A stretch of 64,000 bases of DNA from Aphelocoma coerulescens (taxonomy: Eukaryota > Chordata > Aves > Passeriformes > Corvidae): NCBI RefSeq assembly GCF_041296385.1, contig NW_027183981.1, positions 434,001 through 498,000 of the forward strand, written 5' to 3'. The translations under genes and the position numbers were made by a program. The notes under the pieces were generated by a model that saw nothing but the letters and a program-made list of their open reading frames with translations, had not been told where the DNA came from and did no database searches. Shown here one piece after another: positions 8,423 to 20,913 of the stretch (positions within the stretch are counted from its first letter, which is position 1; each line of letters starts with the position of its first letter).

Positions 8423-10690
8423 TCCTTGTCATGAGGTGCTCAGAGTGATTGGAAAGGCTGTTGGCAGCAGGCAGTTCTCTGGGTTCAAGCTGTGGAGCTG
8501 TCAGCGGGAATGCAAAGGCCAAGCTGGTGAGCCTTTTGTCCTGGTGCCTTTAGTGTGTGAGCAGTCCCTGGTGCCGTTGTCTTTGGATCCTGAGTGTGGG
8601 AGAGGCAAGGCTTAGGATGGTGCGTAGAGCTGAGAAGGAAAGTGCCGAGAGCAGCGTGTGTGCTGCTGCTTTGAGGGGTGCAGTTGAAGTTGTAGGCAGC
8701 AAGAGCTTTCTCAGCTGGCCCTTTTGTGAGCTCTGCTTTTGCCAGATGACTTCCATCTTACCCTCTTACCATCTTAGCCTCTCATTTTTGCATATCCCAA
8801 ACCCCCTTCCAAACATCCAGCAGCTGCTTGTAAAGAAGAAGTCCTAGAACAAAAAGCCAGTGCTGCCTTTCATAGCCCCTTTGCTGTCTATGAAGTAGAG
8901 GAAAGAAGCTAGTGAGACGCACTTTCTTTCTCAACTCCATAGAGCGCATCCTTCTCTCAAGGTGGCAGAGTCCTTGGCGGAAGTGAAGCATCTGCAGCTG
9001 CAGTTCAGACTGAGAGATGTGCCAGGACAGGAAACATTTGCTGACCTTCCCTGTTCCCTGTGCAACATGATTCTCGCATCCCAGTCACTTTCACATACCT
9101 TCGGTATCCCTGAGTCCAAGCAGCTAAAGCTCACAGAGACAGAAGTGTCAGGAAGGAAAACGTTCCAAAAGCACCCCCTTCTCTTATCAGCATATAAATT
9201 GTGCACAACAGGCTGCGGCACCGAACCTTCCTTCTCAGATAGACATGCCATCACACTTTTCACTCTTGCAGCTCGGTTGAAAAGCTCCAGCAGCTGCTCC
9301 CGCAATAGCAAAAGGTTCTAGAAGTGAAAGCCAGTTTGGGGCTGCACCTTCTCCTTGCCGCATGTAAGCCACACCAAACTCCCTGATGCACTCTGTCCTC
9401 CCCTTCTCAAAGGAGTAGACGGTGGCATCAGGACACACCTGTGTCCCAGCAGCTGGGTGCCCAGCCGGGAGCAGGAGCAGGGCTGGGGCTGCTCCCAAAG
9501 TTGCCCGGCCCCAATGCCAGAGCCGGACATATGCTGAGGGGGGGCTGGATCAGGCTTTATTGTCCAGCTGCATGCCAGGAGTGAGCACAAAATCTACCTG
9601 CATTCTCTGCAGCATGCCATCCTGGAGCAGAGCCATTGCCAAAGGAAGCCGTGAGCCCGTGCCAAGCCAGTGCCGGAGTGGGATCCTAGCAGCACCTGTG
9701 GAAGCCGGGAGAGAGGAGCCCACCTGGAGCAGGTTCGTGCAGGATTAATCATCCCGTGGCTTCCCACCAGGGTCCTGTTGCTTCCAAAAGGCCCCACAGT
9801 GTCACTGTGGCCCCTCGGTTCCACCAGGTTCCATAGCATCACTGTGGTGCCCAGGGTTCCGTCAGCTTCGCCAGCATCCCCACGGTCTGCAGAGCTCCCC
9901 GAGCTTCTGTGGTGTCACAGTGGAGGCAGGGTTGCATCAGGTTCCATAGCATCAGCACGGTCTCCAGGGCTCCCAGAGGTTCTGTGGTGTCACAGAGGAG
10001 GCAGGGTTGCATCAGGTTCCATAGCATCACCACAGTCTCCAGGGCTCCCTGAGCTTCTGTGGTGTCACAGTGGAGGCAGGGTTGCATCAGGTTCCATAGC
10101 ATCAGCACGGTCTCCAGGGCTCCCAGAGGTTCTGTGGTGTCACAGAGGAGGCAGGGTTGCATCAGGTTCCATAGCATCAGCACGGTCTCCAGGGCTCCAA
10201 GAGCTTCTGTGGTGTCACAGAGGAGGCAGGGTTGCATCAGGTTCAATAGCATCAGCACGGTCTCCAGGGCTCCCCTGAGCTTCTGTGGTGGTGTCACAGA
10301 GGAGCCAGGCTTCCTTGTAGTTCCCCAGCATCACAAAGGCTCTCCTGGGAGCCACGGGTCACAAAGCACCGTGGGCTCTGTGCAGCCCCGCTGTGTCACA
10401 ATGGCCGCTGGCTTCCACGAGCCCCCGCAGTGTCCCAGTGGGCCCCGTGGCTTTAGGAGTGGGTGGCTGGGAGTTGGTGCCAGCGGCTGGGGGAGCAGCA
10501 GCAGGGACTGTGTGTGGACAGTGCCATGGCCACTTGTGTGGCCACTGGTGTCTCTGTGCCAGGCACAGCCGTGGTGTGTAACACCGGCTCTGGGTCCTTT
10601 GGCTGTGCAGGTGGCAGTCACGGCCTGGAGCAGGGCTGCTCCCGGGGGACAGCCTGGGGCAGGAGGCTGCTGGAGATTCATTCCCCACAC
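8423..10690 (+). repeat. Macrosatellite unit U5 (2,268 bp, five 75-bp copies)
   Basis: G at offset 104 (donor intact), C at 742, GC box changed to CCCGGCCCC (G at 9507). Private CpG-to-CpA change at 9838. Minisatellite tract 9901-10275. Confidence 0.97.
9901..10275 (+). repeat. 75-bp minisatellite, five copies (U5)
   Basis: Order by first junction and CAGTGG/CAGAGG state: T, A, T, A, A. The second copy has CACCACAG (lost CpG). Confidence 0.95.
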
Positions 10691-12958
10691 TCCTTGTCAT
10701 GAGGTGCTCAGAGTGATTGGAAAGGCTGTTGGCAGCAGGCAGTTCTCTGGGTTCAAGCTGTGGAGCTGTCAGCGGGAATGCAAAGGCCAAGCTGGTGAGC
10801 CTTTTGTCCTGGTGCCTTTAGTGTGTGAGCAGTCCCTGGTGCCGTTGTCTTTGGATCCTGAGTGTGGGAGAGGCAAGGCTTAGGATGGTGCGTAGAGCTG
10901 AGAAGGAAAGTGCCGAGAGCAGCGTGTGTGCTGCTGCTTTGAGGGGTGCAGTTGAAGTTGTAGGCAGCAAGAGCTTTCTCAGCTGGCCCTTTTGTGAGCT
11001 CTGCTTTTGCCAGATGACTTCCATCTTACCCTCTTACCATCTTAGCCTCTCATTTTTGCATATCCCAAACCCCCTTCCAAACATCCAGCAGCTGCTTGTA
11101 AAGAAGAAGTCCTAGAACAAAAAGCCAGTGCTGCCTTTCATAGCCCCTTTGCTGTCTATGAAGTAGAGGAAAGAAGCTAGTGAGACGCACTTTCTTTCTC
11201 AACTCCATAGAGCGCATCCTTCTCTCAAGGTGGCAGAGTCCTTGGCGGAAGTGAAGCATCTGCAGCTGCAGTTCAGACTGAGAGATGTGCCAGGACAGGA
11301 AACATTTGCTGACCTTCCCTGTTCCCTGTGCAACATGATTCTCGCATCCCAGTCACTTTCACATACCTTCGGTATCCCTGAGTCCAAGCAGCTAAAGCTC
11401 ACAGAGACAGAAGTGTCAGGAAGGAAAACGTTCCAAAAGCACCCCCTTCTCTTATCAGCATATAAATTGTGCACAACAGGCTGCGGCACCGAACCTTCCT
11501 TCTCAGATAGACATGCCATCACACTTTTCACTCTTGCAGCTCGGTTGAAAAGCTCCAGCAGCTGCTCCCGCAATAGCAAAAGGTTCTAGAAGTGAAAGCC
11601 AGTTTGGGGCTGCACCTTCTCCTTGCCGCATGTAAGCCACACCAAACTCCCTGATGCACTCTGTCCTCCCCTTCTCAAAGGAGTAGACGGTGGCATCAGG
11701 ACACACCTGTGTCCCAGCAGCTGGGTGCCCAGCCGGGAGCAGGAGCAGGGCTGGGGCTGCTCCCAAAGTTGCCCGGCCCCAATGCCAGAGCCGGACATAT
11801 GCTGAGGGGGGGCTGGATCAGGCTTTATTGTCCAGCTGCATGCCAGGAGTGAGCACAAAATCTACCTGCATTCTCTGCAGCATGCCATCCTGGAGCAGAG
11901 CCATTGCCAAAGGAAGCCGTGAGCCCGTGCCAAGCCAGTGCCGGAGTGGGATCCTAGCAGCACCTGTGGAAGCCGGGAGAGAGGAGCCCACCTGGAGCAG
12001 GTTCGTGCAGGATTAATCATCCCGTGGCTTCCCACCAGGGTCCTGTTGCTTCCAAAAGGCCCCACAGTGTCACTGTGGCCCCTCGGTTCCACCAGGTTCC
12101 ATAGCGTCACTGTGGTGCCCAGGGTTCCGTCAGCTTCGCCAGCATCCCCACGGTCTGCAGAGCTCCCCGAGCTTCTGTGGTGTCACAGTGGAGGCAGGGT
12201 TGCATCAGGTTCCATAGCATCAGCACGGTCTCCAGGGCTCCCAGAGGTTCTGTGGTGTCACAGAGGAGGCAGGGTTGCATCAGGTTCCATAGCATCACCA
12301 CAGTCTCCAGGGCTCCCTGAGCTTCTGTGGTGTCACAGTGGAGGCAGGGTTGCATCAGGTTCAATAGCATCAGCACGGTCTCCAGGGCTCCCAGAGGTTC
12401 TGTGGTGTCACAGAGGAGGCAGGGTTGCATCAGGTTCCATAGCATCAGCACGGTCTCCAGGGCTCCCAGAGCTTCTGTGGTGTCACAGAGGAGGCAGGGT
12501 TGCATCAGGTTCAATAGCATCAGCACGGTCTCCAGGGCTCCCCTGAGCTTCTGTGGTGGTGTCACAGAGGAGCCAGGCTTCCTTGTAGTTCCCCAGCATC
12601 ACAAAGGCTCTCCTGGGAGCCACGGGTCACAAAGCACCGTGGGCTCTGTGCAGCCCCGCTGTGTCACAATGGCCGCTGGCTTCCACGAGCCCCCGCAGTG
12701 TCCCAGTGGGCCCCGTGGCTTTAGGAGTGGGTGGCTGGGAGTTGGTGCCAGCGGCTGGGGGAGCAGCAGCAGGGACTGTGTGTGGACAGTGCCATGGCCA
12801 CTTGTGTGGCCACTGGTGTCTCTGTGCCAGGCACAGCCGTGGTGTGTAACACCGGCTCTGGGTCCTTTGGCTGTGCAGGTGGCAGTCACGGCCTGGAGCA
12901 GGGCTGCTCCCAGGGGACAGCCTGGGGCAGGAGGCTGCTGGAGATTCATTCCCCACAC
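10691..12958 (+). repeat. Macrosatellite unit U6 (2,268 bp, five 75-bp copies)
   Basis: Like U5 (donor intact, GC box altered) but with a private A at 12912, a CpG-to-CpA change. Minisatellite tract 12169-12543. Its end lacks the 8-bp insertion, which matters for mapping the 20-kb duplication that begins next. Confidence 0.97.
12169..12543 (+). repeat. 75-bp minisatellite, five copies (U6)
   Basis: Same copy order as U5. The third copy here also has TTCAATAGC, and the junction before the last copy is CTCCCAGAGC where U5 has CTCCAAGAGC. Two small changes therefore separate otherwise matching tracts. Confidence 0.95.
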
Positions 12959-15009
12959 TCCTTGTCATGAGGTGCTCAGAGTGATTGGAAAGGCTGTTGG
13001 CAGCAGGCAGTTCTCTGGGTTCAAGCTGTGGAGCTGTCAGCGGGAATGCAAAGGCCAAGCTGGTGAGCCTTTTGTCCTGGTGCCTTTAGTGTGTGAGCAG
13101 TCCCTGGTGCCGTTGTCTTTGGATCCTGAGTGTGGGAGAGGCAAGGCTTAGGATGGTGCGTAGAGCTGAGAAGGAAAGTGCCGAGAGCAGCGTGTGTGCT
13201 GCTGCTTTGAGGGGTGCAGTTGAAGTTGTAGGCAGCAAGAGCTTTCTCAGCTGGCCCTTTTGTGAGCTCTGCTTTTGCCAGATGACTTCCATCTTACCCT
13301 CTTACCATCTTAGCCTCTCATTTTTGCATATCCCAAACCCCCTTCCAAACATCCAGCAGCTGCTTGTAAAGAAGAAGTCCTAGAACAAAAAGCCAGTGCT
13401 GCCTTTCATAGCCCCTTTGCTGTCTATGAAGTAGAGGAAAGAAGCTAGTGAGACGCACTTTCTTTCTCAACTCCATAGAGCGCATCCTTCTCTCAAGGTG
13501 GCAGAGTCCTTGGCGGAAGTGAAGCATCTGCAGCTGCAGTTCAGACTGAGAGATGTGCCAGGACAGGAAACATTTGCTGACCTTCCCTGTTCCCTGTGCA
13601 ACATGATTCTCGCATCCCAGTCACTTTCACATACCTTCGGTATCCCTGAGTCCAAGCAGCTAAAGCTCACAGAGACAGAAGTGTCAGGAAGGAAAACGTT
13701 CCAAAAGCACCCCCTTCTCTTATCAGCATATAAATTGTGCACAACAGGCTGCGGCACCGAACCTTCCTTCTCAGATAGACATGCCATCACACTTTTCACT
13801 CTTGCAGCTCGGTTGAAAAGCTCCAGCAGCTGCTCCCGCAATAGCAAAAGGTTCTAGAAGTGAAAGCCAGTTTGGGGCTGCACCTTCTCCTTGCCGCATG
13901 TAAGCCACACCAAACTCCCTGATGCACTCTGTCCTCCCCTTCTCAAAGGAGTAGACGGTGGCATCAGGACACACCTGTGTCCCAGCAGCTGGGTGCCCAG
14001 CCGGGAGCAGGAGCAGGGCTGGGGCTGCTCCCAAAGTTGCCCCGCCCCAATGCCAGAGCCGGACATATGCTGAGGGGGGGCTGGATCAGGCTTTATTGTC
14101 CAGCTGCATGCCAGGAGTGAGCACAAAATCTACCTGCATTCTCTGCAGCATGCCATCCTGGAGCAGAGCCATTGCCAAAGGAAGCCGTGAGCCCGTGCCA
14201 AGCCAGTGCCGGAGTGGGATCCTAGCAGCACCTGTGGAAGCCGGGAGAGAGGAGCCCACCTGGAGCACGTTCGTGCAGGATTAATCATCCCGTGGCTTCC
14301 CACCAGGGTCCTGTTGCTTCCAAAAGGCCCCACAGTGTCACTGTGGCCCCTCGGTTCCACCAGGTTCCATAGCGTCACTGTGGTGCCCAGGGTTCCGTCA
14401 GCTTCGCCAGCATCCCCACGGTCTGCAGAGGTCCCCGAGCTTCTGTGGTGTCACAGTGGAGGCAGGGTTGCATCAGGTTCCATAGCATCAGCACGGTCTC
14501 CAGGGCTCCAAGAGCTTCTGTGGTGTCACAGAGGAGGCAGGGTTGCATCAGGTTCCATAGCATCAGCACGGTCTCCAGGGCTCCCCTGAGCTTCTGTGGT
14601 GGTGTCACAGAGGAGCCAGGCTTCCTTGTAGTTCCCCAGCATCACAAAGGCTCTCCTGGGAGCCACGGGTCACAAAGCACCGTGGGCTCTGTGCAGCCCC
14701 GCTGTGTCACAATGGCCGCTGGCTTCCACGAGCCCCCGCAGTGTCCCAGTGGGCCCCGTGGCTTTAGGAGTGGGTGGCTGGGAGTTGGTGCCAGCGGCTG
14801 GGGGAGCAGCAGCAGGGACTGTGTGTGGACAGTGCCATGGCCACTTGTGTGGCCACTGGTGTCTCTGTGCCAGGCACAGCCGTGGTGTGTAACACCGGCT
14901 CCGGGTCCTTTGGCTGTGCAGGTGGCAGTCACGGCCTGGAGCAGGGCTGCTCCCGGGGGACAGCCTGGGGCAGGAGGCTGCTGGAGATTCATTCCCCACA
15001 CGCTGCAGC
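12959..15009 (+). repeat. Macrosatellite unit U7 (2,051 bp, two 75-bp copies, 8-bp insertion)
   Basis: First unit of the ten-unit higher-order repeat. Donor intact, C at offset 742, GC box intact, C at 14268 (offset 1309, shared with U9). G at 14431, a two-copy minisatellite at 14437-14586, CCGG at the late CpG site (14902), and the 8-bp insertion GCTGCAGC just before 15010. U17 is its duplicate. Confidence 0.97.
14437..14586 (+). repeat. 75-bp minisatellite, two copies (U7; also in the six other 2,051-bp units)
   Basis: Two monomers joined by CTCCAAGAGC, preceded by GAGGTCCCCG (other units have GAGCTCCCCG). Equivalent tracts: 26632-26781, 32619-32768, 34670-34819, 46865-47014, 52852-53001, 60807-60956. 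All seven occur with the 8-bp insertion at the unit end. Confidence 0.95.
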
Positions 15010-16977
15010 TCCTTGTCATGAGGTGCTCAGAGTGATTGGAAAGGCTGTTGCCAGCGTGCAGTTCTCTGGGTTCAAGCTGTGGAGCTGTCAGCGGGAATGC
15101 AAAGGCCAAGCTGGTGAGCCTTTTGTCCTGGTGCCTTTAGTGTGTGAGCAGTCCCTGGTGCCGTTGTCTTTGGATCCTGAGTGTGGGAGAGGCAAGGCTT
15201 AGGATGGTGCGTAGAGCTGAGAAGGAAAGTGCCGAGAGCAGCGTGTGTGCTGCTGCTTTGAGGGGTGCAGTTGAAGTTGTAGGCAGCAAGAGCTTTCTCA
15301 GCTGGCCCTTTTGTGAGCTCTGCTTTTGCCAGATGACTTCCATCTTACCCTCTTACCATCTTAGCCTCTCATTTTTGCATATCCCAAACCCCCTTCCAAA
15401 CATCCAGCAGCTGCTTGTAAAGAAGAAGTCCTAGAACAAAAAGCCAGTGCTGCCTTTCATAGCCCCTTTGCTGTCTATGAAGTAGAGGAAAGAAGCTAGT
15501 GAGACGCACTTTCTTTCTCAACTCCATAGAGCGCATCCTTCTCTCAAGGTGGCAGAGTCCTTGGCGGAAGTGAAGCATCTGCAGCTGCAGTTCAGACTGA
15601 GAGATGTGCCAGGACAGGAAACATTTGCTGACCTTCCCTGTTCCCTGTGCAACATGATTCTCGCATCCCAGTCACTTTCACACACCTTCGGTATCCCTGA
15701 GTCCAAGCAGCTAAAGCTCACAGAGACAGAAGTGTCAGGAAGGAAAACGTTGCAAAAGCACCCCCTTCTCTTATCAGCATATAAATTGTGCACAACAGGC
15801 TGCGGCACCGAACCTTCCTTCTCAGATAGACATGCCATCACACTTTTCACTCTTGCAGCTCGGTTGAAAAGCTCCAGCAGCTGCTCCCGCAATAGCAAAA
15901 GGTTCTAGAAGTGAAAGCCAGTTTGGGGCTGCACCTTCTCCTTGCCGCATGTAAGCCACACCAAACTCCCTGATGCACTCTGTCCTCCCCTTCTCAAAGG
16001 AGTAGACGGTGGCATCAGGACACACCTGTGTCCCAGCAGCTGGGTGCCCAGCCGGGAGCAGGAGCAGGGCTGGGGCTGCTCCCAAAGTTGCCCCGCCCCA
16101 ATGCCAGAGCCGGACATATGCTGAGGGGGGGCTGGATCAGGCTTTATTGTCCAGCTGCATGCCAGGAGTGAGCACAAAATCTACCTGCATTCTCTGCAGC
16201 ATGCCATCCTGGAGCAGAGCCATTGCCAAAGGAAGCCGTGAGCCCGTGCCAAGCCAGTGCCGGAGTGGGATCCTAGCAGCACCTGTGGAAGCCGGGAGAG
16301 AGGAGCCCACCTGGAGCAGGTTCGTGCAGGATTAATCATCCCGTGGCTTCCCACCAGGGTCCTGTTGCTTCCAAAAGGCCCCACAGTGTCACTGTGGCCC
16401 CTCGGTTCCACCAGGTTCCATAGCGTCACTGTGGTGCCCAGGGTTCCGTCAGCTTCGCCAGCATCCCCACGGTCTGCAGAGCTCCCCGAGCTTCTGTGGT
16501 GTCACAGTGGAGGCAGGGTTGCATCAGGTTCCATAGCATCAGCACGGTCTCCAGGGCTCCCCTGAGCTTCTGTGGTGGTGTCACAGAGGAGCCAGGCTTC
16601 CTTGTAGTTCCCCAGCATCACAAAGGCTCTCCTGGGAGCCACGGGTCACAAAGCACCGTGGGCTCTGTGCAGCCCCGCTGTGTCACAATGGCCGCTGGCT
16701 TCCACGAGCCCCCGCAGTGTCCCAGTGGGCCCCGTGGCTTTAGGAGTGGGTGGCTGGGAGTTGGTGCCAGCGGCTGGGGGAGCAGCAGCAGGGACTGTGT
16801 GTGGACAGTGCCATGGCCACTTGTGTGGCCACTGGTGTCTCTGTGCCAGGCACAGCCGTGGTGTGTAACACCGGCTCCGGGTCCTTTGGCTGTGCAGGTG
16901 GCAGTCACGGCCTGGAGCAGGGCTGCTCCCGGGGGACAGCCTGGGGCAGGAGGCTGCTGGAGATTCATTCCCCACAC
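15010..16977 (+). repeat. Macrosatellite unit U8 (1,968 bp)
   Basis: Starts with the haplotype GCCAGCGTGCAG (from offset 40) that follows every inserted unit except U16. Donor intact, C at 15683 (CACACC), G at offset 742, GC box intact, one minisatellite copy at 16488-16562, late CpG retained. U18 is its duplicate. Confidence 0.97.
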
Positions 16978-18945
16978 TCCTTGTCATGAGGTGCTCAGAG
17001 TGATTGGAAAGGCTGTTGGCAGCAGGCAGTTCTCTGGGTTCAAGCTGTGGAGCTGTCAGCGGGAATGCAAAGGCCAAGCTGGTGAGCCTTTTGTCCTGGT
17101 GCCTTTAGTGTGTGAGCAGTCCCTGGTGCCGTTGTCTTTGGATCCTGAGTGTGGGAGAGGCAAGGCTTAGGATGGTGCGTAGAGCTGAGAAGGAAAGTGC
17201 CGAGAGCAGCGTGTGTGCTGCTGCTTTGAGGGGTGCAGTTGAAGTTGTAGGCAGCAAGAGCTTTCTCAGCTGGCCCTTTTGTGAGCTCTGCTTTTGCCAG
17301 ATGACTTCCATCTTACCCTCTTACCATCTTAGCCTCTCATTTTTGCATATCCCAAACCCCCTTCCAAACATCCAGCAGCTGCTTGTAAAGAAGAAGTCCT
17401 AGAACAAAAAGCCAGTGCTGCCTTTCATAGCCCCTTTGCTGTCTATGAAGTAGAGGAAAGAAGCTAGTGAGACGCACTTTCTTTCTCAACTCCATAGAGC
17501 GCATCCTTCTCTCAAGGTGGCAGAGTCCTTGGCGGAAGTGAAGCATCTGCAGCTGCAGTTCAGACTGAGAGATGTGCCAGGACAGGAAACATTTGCTGAC
17601 CTTCCCTGTTCCCTGTGCAACATGATTCTCGCATCCCAGTCACTTTCACATACCTTCGGTATCCCTGAGTCCAAGCAGCTAAAGCTCACAGAGACAGAAG
17701 TGTCAGGAAGGAAAACGTTCCAAAAGCACCCCCTTCTCTTATCAGCATATAAATTGTGCACAACAGGCTGCGGCACCGAACCTTCCTTCTCAGATAGACA
17801 TGCCATCACACTTTTCACTCTTGCAGCTCGGTTGAAAAGCTCCAGCAGCTGCTCCCGCAATAGCAAAAGGTTCTAGAAGTGAAAGCCAGTTTGGGGCTGC
17901 ACCTTCTCCTTGCCGCATGTAAGCCACACCAAACTCCCTGATGCACTCTGTCCTCCCCTTCTCAAAGGAGTAGACGGTGGCATCAGGACACACCTGTGTC
18001 CCAGCAGCTGGGTGCCCAGCCAGGAGCAGGAGCAGGGCTGGGGCTGCTCCCAAAGTTGCCCCGCCCCAATGCCAGAGCCGGACATATGCTGAGGGGGGGC
18101 TGGATCAGGCTTTATTGTCCAGCTGCATGCCAGGAGTGAGCACAAAATCTACCTGCATTCTCTGCAGCATGCCATCCTGGAGCAGAGCCATTGCCAAAGG
18201 AAGCCGTGAGCCCGTGCCAAGCCAGTGCCGGAGTGGGATCCTAGCAGCACCTGTGGAAGCCGGGAGAGAGGAGCCCACCTGGAGCACGTTCGTGCAGGAT
18301 TAATCATCCCGTGGCTTCCCACCAGGGTCCTGTTGCTTCCAAAAGGCCCCACAGTGTCACTGTGGCCCCTCGGTTCCACCAGGTTCCATAGCGTCACTGT
18401 GGTGCCCAGGGTTCCGTCAGCTTCGCCAGCATCCCCACGGTCTGCAGAGCTCCAAGAGCTTCTGTGGTGTCACAGTGGAGGCAGGGTTGCATCAGGTTCC
18501 ATAGCATCAGCACGGTCTCCAGGGCTCCCCTGAGCTTCTGTGGTGGTGTCACAGAGGAGCCAGGCTTCCTTGTAGTTCCCCAGCATCACAAAGGCTCTCC
18601 TGGGAGCCACGGGTCACAAAGCACCGTGGGCTCTGTGCAGCCCCGCTGTGTCACAATGGCCGCTGGCTTCCACGAGCCCCCGCAGTGTCCCAGTGGGCCC
18701 CGTGGCTTTAGGAGTGGGTGGCTGGGAGTTGGTGCCAGCGGCTGGGGGAGCAGCAGCAGGGACTGTGTGTGGACAGTGCCATGGCCACTTGTGTGGCCAC
18801 TGGTGTCTCTGTGCCAGGCACAGCCGTGGTGTGTAACACCGGCTCTGGGTCCTTTGGCTGTGCAGGTGGCAGTCACGGCCTGGAGCAGGGCTGCTCCCGG
18901 GGGACAGCCTGGGGCAGGAGGCTGCTGGAGATTCATTCCCCACAC
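16978..18945 (+). repeat. Macrosatellite unit U9 (1,968 bp)
   Basis: Donor intact, C at offset 742, private-to-pair A at 18022 (CpG loss), C at offset 1309. The junction before its single minisatellite copy reads CTCCAAGAGC (AA at 18454-18455), a junction otherwise seen only between internal minisatellite copies. The late CpG site is TG. U19 is its duplicate. Confidence 0.97.
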
Positions 18946-20913
18946 TCCTTGTCATGAGGTGCTCAGAGTGATTGGAAAGGCTGTTGGCAGCAGGCAGTTC
19001 TCTGGGTTCAAGCTGTGGAGCTGTCAGCGGGAATGCAAAGGCCAAGCTGCTGAGCCTTTTTTCCTGGTGCCTTTAGTGTGTGAGCAGTCCCTGGTGCCGT
19101 TGTCTTTGGATCCTGAGTGTGGGAGAGGCAAGGCTTAGGATGGTGCGTAGAGCTGAGAAGGAAAGTGCCGAGAGCAGCGTGTGTGCTGCTGCTTTGAGGG
19201 GTGCAGTTGAAGTTGTAGGCAGCAAGAGCTTTCTCAGCTGGCCCTTTTGTGAGCTCTGCTTTTGCCAGATGACTTCCATCTTACCCTCTTACCATCTTAG
19301 CCTCTCATTTTTGCATATCCCAAACCCCCTTCCAAACATCCAGCAGCTGCTTGTAAAGAAGAAGTCCTAGAACAAAAAGCCAGTGCTGCCTTTCATAGCC
19401 CCTTTGCTGTCTATGAAGTAGAGGAAAGAAGCTAGTGAGACGCACTTTCTTTCTCAACTCCATAGAGCGCATCCTTCTCTCAAGGTGGCAGAGTCCTTGG
19501 CGGAAGTGAAGCATCTGCAGCTGCAGTTCAGACTGAGAGATGTGCCAGGACAGGAAACATTTGCTGACCTTCCCTGTTCCCTGTGCAACATGATTCTCGC
19601 ATCCCAGTCACTTTCACACACCTTCGGTACCCCTGAGTCCAAGCAGCTAAAGCTCACAGAGACAGAAGTGTCAGGAAGGAAAACGTTGCAAAAGCACCCC
19701 CTTCTCTTATCAGCATATAAATTGTGCACAACAGGCTGCGGCACCGAACCTTCCTTCTCAGATAGACATGCCATCACACTTTTCACTCTTGCAGCTTGGT
19801 TGAAAAGCTCCAGCAGCTGCTCCCGCAATAGCAAAAGGTTCTAGAAGTGAAAGCCAGTTTGGGGCTGCACCTTCTCCTTGCCGCATGTAAGCCACACCAA
19901 ACTCCCTGATGCACTCTGTCCTCCCCTTCTCAAAGGAGTAGACGGTGGCATCAGGACACACCTGTGTCCCAGCAGCTGGGTGCCCAGCCGGGAGCAGGAG
20001 CAGGGCTGGGGCTGCTCCCAAAGTTGCCCCGCCCCAATGCCAGAGCCGGACATATGCTGAGGGGGGGCTGGATCAGGCTTTATTGTCCAGCTGCATGCCA
20101 GGAGTGAGCACAAAATCTACCTGCATTCTCTGCAGCATGCCATCCTGGAGCAGAGCCATTGCCAAAGGAAGCCGTGAGCCCGTGCCAAGCCAGTGCCGGA
20201 GTGGGATCCTAGCAGCACCTGTGGAAGCCGGGAGAGAGGAGCCCACCTGGAGCAGGTTCGTGCAGGATTAATCATCCCGTGGCTTCCCACCAGGGTCCTG
20301 TTGCTTCCAAAAGGCCCCACAGTGTCACTGTGGCCCCTCGGTTCCACCAGGTTCCATAGCGTCACTGTGGTGCCCAGGGTTCCGTCAGCTTCGCCAGCAT
20401 CCCCACGGTCTGCAGAGCTCCCCGAGCTTCTGTGGTGTCACAGTGGAGGCAGGGTTGCATCAGGTTCCATAGCATCAGCACGGTCTCCAGGGCTCCCCTG
20501 AGCTTCTGTGGTGGTGTCACAGAGGAGCCAGGCTTCCTTGTAGTTCCCCAGCATCACAAAGGCTCTCCTGGGAGCCACGGGTCACAAAGCACCGTGGGCT
20601 CTGTGCAGCCCCGCTGTGTCACAATGGCCGCTGGCTTCCACGAGCCCCCGCAGTGTCCCAGTGGGCCCCGTGGCTTTAGGAGTGGGTGGCTGGGAGTTGG
20701 TGCCAGCGGCTGGGGGAGCAGCAGCAGGGACTGTGTGTGGACAGTGCCATGGCCACTTGTGTGGCCACTGGTGTCTCTGTGCCAGGCACAGCCGTGGTGT
20801 GTAACACCGGCTCTGGGTCCTTTGGCTGTGCAGGTGGCAGTCACGGCCTGGAGCAGGGCTGCTCCCGGGGGACAGCCTGGGGCAGGAGGCTGCTGGAGAT
20901 TCATTCCCCACAC
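18946..20913 (+). repeat. Macrosatellite unit U10 (1,968 bp)
   Basis: C at offset 104 (donor lost) together with T at 115, a pairing otherwise seen only in its duplicate U20. CACACC at 673, C at 19630, G at 742, TGG at offset 851 (CpG loss), intact GC box, late CpG site TG. Confidence 0.97.

Noticed and set aside
9901..10275. CRISPR-like array of direct repeats
   Set aside because: The 75-bp copies abut with no unique spacers, there are no cas genes, and the surrounding sequence is eukaryotic satellite.
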